Notes under the pieces: generated by a model
What the model was told of the DNA's origin: nothing
The model's database searches: none
The model's input: the letters and a program-made list of their open reading frames with translations, nothing else
Position numbers and translations under genes: made by a program
In this document: positions 47,294-49,349 of the stretch, piece after piece
How positions within the stretch are numbered: the first letter of the stretch is position 1
Layout of the letters: the number at the start of each line of letters is the position of its first letter
Assembly (NCBI GenBank): GCA_900317325.1
Contig: ONGE01000023.1
Span: 1 to 49,349, forward strand
Source of the DNA: an uncultured Prevotellaceae bacterium
Lineage (GTDB): Bacteria > Bacteroidota > Bacteroidia > Bacteroidales > Muribaculaceae
DNA length: 49,349 nucleotides
Reading direction: 5' to 3'

Positions 47294-49349
47294 TTACTTG
47301 TTCTGTGAAGCGTAGAAGTTCATCAGGCAGCCCTCGGCGAGGATGGTGCGCTCGTCGGGAGTCAGGTTCTGGAAGAACAGGTGCAGGTCATGCACGCCGT
47401 CGGCAGCGATAACCTTGGCATCGATTTCCTCCTTGCCGTTGATGATGGCCTCGCGGATACCGGGAACGAATACCATGTCACCAGGGTTGTAGTTGAACTC
47501 AACATCGGGAGCGATGGTGAAGGGAACGATACCCCAGTTGATGCAGTTGCTGCGATAGCGCTTGGTGGCGTACTCGTAGCAGATGTTGGCGTCGCCGCCG
47601 AGCACCTTCTGGCACGATGCGGCCTGCTCACGGGCAGAACCGTCACCGGGCTTGTGAGCGAATACGCATGAGCCGAACGAGGTGTTCTCGGGCTTAGCAC
47701 CTACCTTAGCGAGAGCGTCGAGCACGTTCTGCGGGCACTTGCCGTCGCGGCGCTCGTGATCCTGCTCCTGGATGCGCTTGCTCAGGCCTACGTACTCAGG
47801 CACGCGGCGTGAGAGGGCGAACTCGGAGAGCTTCAGCGGGTTCGAACGGTAGCTCGAGGTCTCACCGCTGGGGATCAACTCGTCGGTAGTGGTCACGCTG
47901 TCGTGGATAACGGCTGCGAGTTCGAGCAGCATGTTGTCCTCCATAGCGTACATCTTGGGCCAATCCTTGATGTTGGGACCATAGCGCAGAGCAACGTCGG
48001 TATTAGCCTTGCCGAAGCCGTAATAAACGCGGCGCTCATAGATGCTGGCATCGTACTGATAAGGTTTGTGGTCGTCGGTGTAGTCAACGTCGGTGGCAGC
48101 GGTGATAACGCCTCCGTTAGCTGCGGTTGCAGCGATTGAGCGGGCGTCCATCAGGGCAACCAGCGAGATCTGACCCTGACCGGGCTTGGAACCCTCGCGG
48201 TTGGGGAAGTTGCGGGTGGTGTGGCGGATCGACAGACCGTTGTTGCTGGGAACGTCACCGGCACCGAAGCAAGGACCGCAGAATGCGGGCTTGATGATAA
48301 CACCAGTCTCGAGGAGCTCCTCAACGATGTGCTCACGAACGGTTGCCATGTAAACAGGAACCGACTGGGGATAAGCGCTCATGGTGAAGTAGTCGTTACC
48401 GATGCTCTTGCCGCGCATGATGCTGGCAGCAGCGCTCAGGTTGTCATAGGTACCGCCCGAGCAACCAGCGATGATACCCTGGTCGGCCTGTACCTTACCG
48501 TCCTTCATCACCTTGTCAACGAGGTCGCACTGTACCTTGTCGCCGAAGCGCTTCTTGGTGTCCTCCTCGACCTTGCGCAGGATCTCGACGGGATTAGCCT
48601 GCAACTCGTGAATGGTGAAAGCGTTGCTGGGGTGGTAAGGCAGAGCGATCATACACTCCTGAGTGCTCAGGTCGATCTTGATCATGCTGTCATAGTAAGC
48701 CACCTCACCGGGCTGGAGCACCTTGAAGTCCTCGGGGCGCTTGTGAATCTCGTAGTGGTGCTTAACCTCGTCATCAGTAACCCAGATCGAGCTCAAGCAG
48801 GTGGTCTCGGTGGTCATGATGTCGATACCATTACGGAAGTCGATGGGCAGGTTCTTCACGCCGGGGCCAGCGAACTCGAGCACCTTGTTCTTAACAAAGC
48901 CGCTCTCGAAGGTAGCCTTTACCAGCGAGATAGCAACGTCGTGGGGACCTACACCCTTCTTGGGTGCGCCTTCCAACCAAACGAGAACAACCTCGGGAGC
49001 ATTGATGTCCCAAGTGTTGCGCAGCAGCTGCTTCACGAGCTCACCACCACCTTCGCCGACGCCCATGTTACCGAGCGAACCGTAGCGGGTGTGGCTGTCG
49101 CTACCCAGAATCATGTTACCGCACTTCACCATGGCCTCGCGGGCGAACTGGTGGATAACGGCCTGGTTAGCGGGCACGTAGATACCGCCGTACTTCTTGG
49201 CAGCCGAGAGACCGAACACGTGGTCATCCTCGTTGATGGTGCCGCCGACAGCGCACAGCGAGTTGTGGCAGTTGGTCATTGCGTAGGGCAGGGGGAACTT
49301 CTCGAGACCACTGGCGCGGGCGGTTTGGATAATGCCCACGTAGGTGATG
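47294..49349 (-). CDS. acn: Aconitate hydratase (5' end outside window)
   Basis: This iron-sulfur enzyme interconverts citrate and isocitrate in the TCA cycle. The 684 codons seen are the C-terminal part; the frame stays open through 49349, and typical Bacteroidota proteins have about 750 aa. Visible motifs are NCHNSLCAVGG, MILGSDSHTRYGSLGNMGVGEGGGE, IIAGCSGGTYDN and the cluster-binding FCGPCFGAGDVPSNN. Substrate-binding sequences follow (TTRNFPNREGS). The swivel domain near the C-terminus contains ATKRYRSNCINWGIVPF. It precedes icd in the same direction, so the two likely form a citrate-to-oxoglutarate operon. Confidence 0.93.
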   Translation of the reverse strand, partial: ITYVGIIQTARASGLEKFPLPYAMTNCHNSLCAVGGTINEDDHVFGLSAAKKYGGIYVPANQAVIHQFAREAMVKCGNMILGSDSHTRYGSLGNMGVGEGGGELVKQLLRNTWDINAPEVVLVWLEGAPKKGVGPHDVAISLVKATFESGFVKNKVLEFAGPGVKNLPIDFRNGIDIMTTETTCLSSIWVTDDEVKHHYEIHKRPEDFKVLQPGEVAYYDSMIKIDLSTQECMIALPYHPSNAFTIHELQANPVEILRKVEEDTKKRFGDKVQCDLVDKVMKDGKVQADQGIIAGCSGGTYDNLSAAASIMRGKSIGNDYFTMSAYPQSVPVYMATVREHIVEELLETGVIIKPAFCGPCFGAGDVPSNNGLSIRHTTRNFPNREGSKPGQGQISLVALMDARSIAATAANGGVITAATDVDYTDDHKPYQYDASIYERRVYYGFGKANTDVALRYGPNIKDWPKMYAMEDNMLLELAAVIHDSVTTTDELIPSGETSSYRSNPLKLSEFALSRRVPEYVGLSKRIQEQDHERRDGKCPQNVLDALAKVGAKPENTSFGSCVFAHKPGDGSAREQAASCQKVLGGDANICYEYATKRYRSNCINWGIVPFTIAPDVEFNYNPGDMVFVPGIREAIINGKEEIDAKVIAADGVHDLHLFFQNLTPDERTILAEGCLMNFYASQNK

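Noticed and set aside
1-49349. tRNA, rRNA, riboswitch, prophage or integrative element
   Set aside because: No cloverleaf, rRNA core sequence, known riboswitch core, integrase, relaxase or transposase was recognised on either strand by eye. Small RNAs cannot be excluded.

Overview
The window comes from the chromosome of a Bacteroidota bacterium, order Bacteroidales, most likely a gut Muribaculaceae or Prevotellaceae member (inferred from gene content only). The evidence is as follows. Genes lack clear Shine-Dalgarno sites but are preceded by the Bacteroidota promoter TTTG-N19-21-TAnnTTTG. Secreted proteins carry dockerin-like calcium-loop repeats or a short C-terminal tail ending in KVVK. The starch enzymes are of the Bacteroides type (SusA-like neopullulanase, CBM20-MalQ, type I pullulanase). 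The DNA is GC-rich by eye. No rRNA, tRNA, CRISPR array, phage or complete transposon was recognised.

Layout. 1-10 kb holds a secreted-hydrolase block: the tail of a sorted protein, a two-gene operon of an alpha-amylase and a GH53 galactanase, a SusA-like neopullulanase, a C10 cysteine protease and a CotH-like protein. Four of these six carry dockerin-like modules, and no cohesin gene is visible. 10-23 kb is a Wzx/Wzy-type exopolysaccharide cluster on the minus strand: flippase, outer-membrane exporter, tyrosine kinase/chain-length protein, polymerase, two GT4 glycosyltransferases and a beta-helix protein. Two tandem acyltransferases diverge from it. 23-29 kb is a starch and maltodextrin operon: MFS sugar transporter, malQ and pulA. 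A four-helix-bundle gene framed by a perfect 29-bp inverted repeat follows. 29-38 kb is mostly housekeeping: ddl, murF, a thioesterase, dprA, a nucleoside phosphorylase, a conserved 52-aa protein, cdsA, an MltF-like lytic transglycosylase and a DUF3332 protein. 37.8-40.8 kb is a compact operon of corA, a Tat-exported Cys-repeat protein and a radical SAM/SPASM protein; it looks like a peptide-modification (RiPP-like) system. 40.8-45.7 kb has a large TPR protein and a secreted protein of unknown function. 46-49 kb has isocitrate dehydrogenase, broken here by an 11-bp tandem duplication, and the 3' part of aconitase.

How the genes fit together. The extracellular amylase, periplasmic SusA-like and pullulanase enzymes, the MFS transporter and MalQ form a route from starch to glucose, although they sit in two blocks split by the capsule/EPS cluster. 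The EPS genes cover flipping, polymerisation and export but lack a priming transferase, which must lie elsewhere. The most unusual locus is the CorA/Cys-repeat/radical SAM operon. Also notable are a 135-bp MITE-like element, several families of intergenic palindromes, and the disrupted icd gene.
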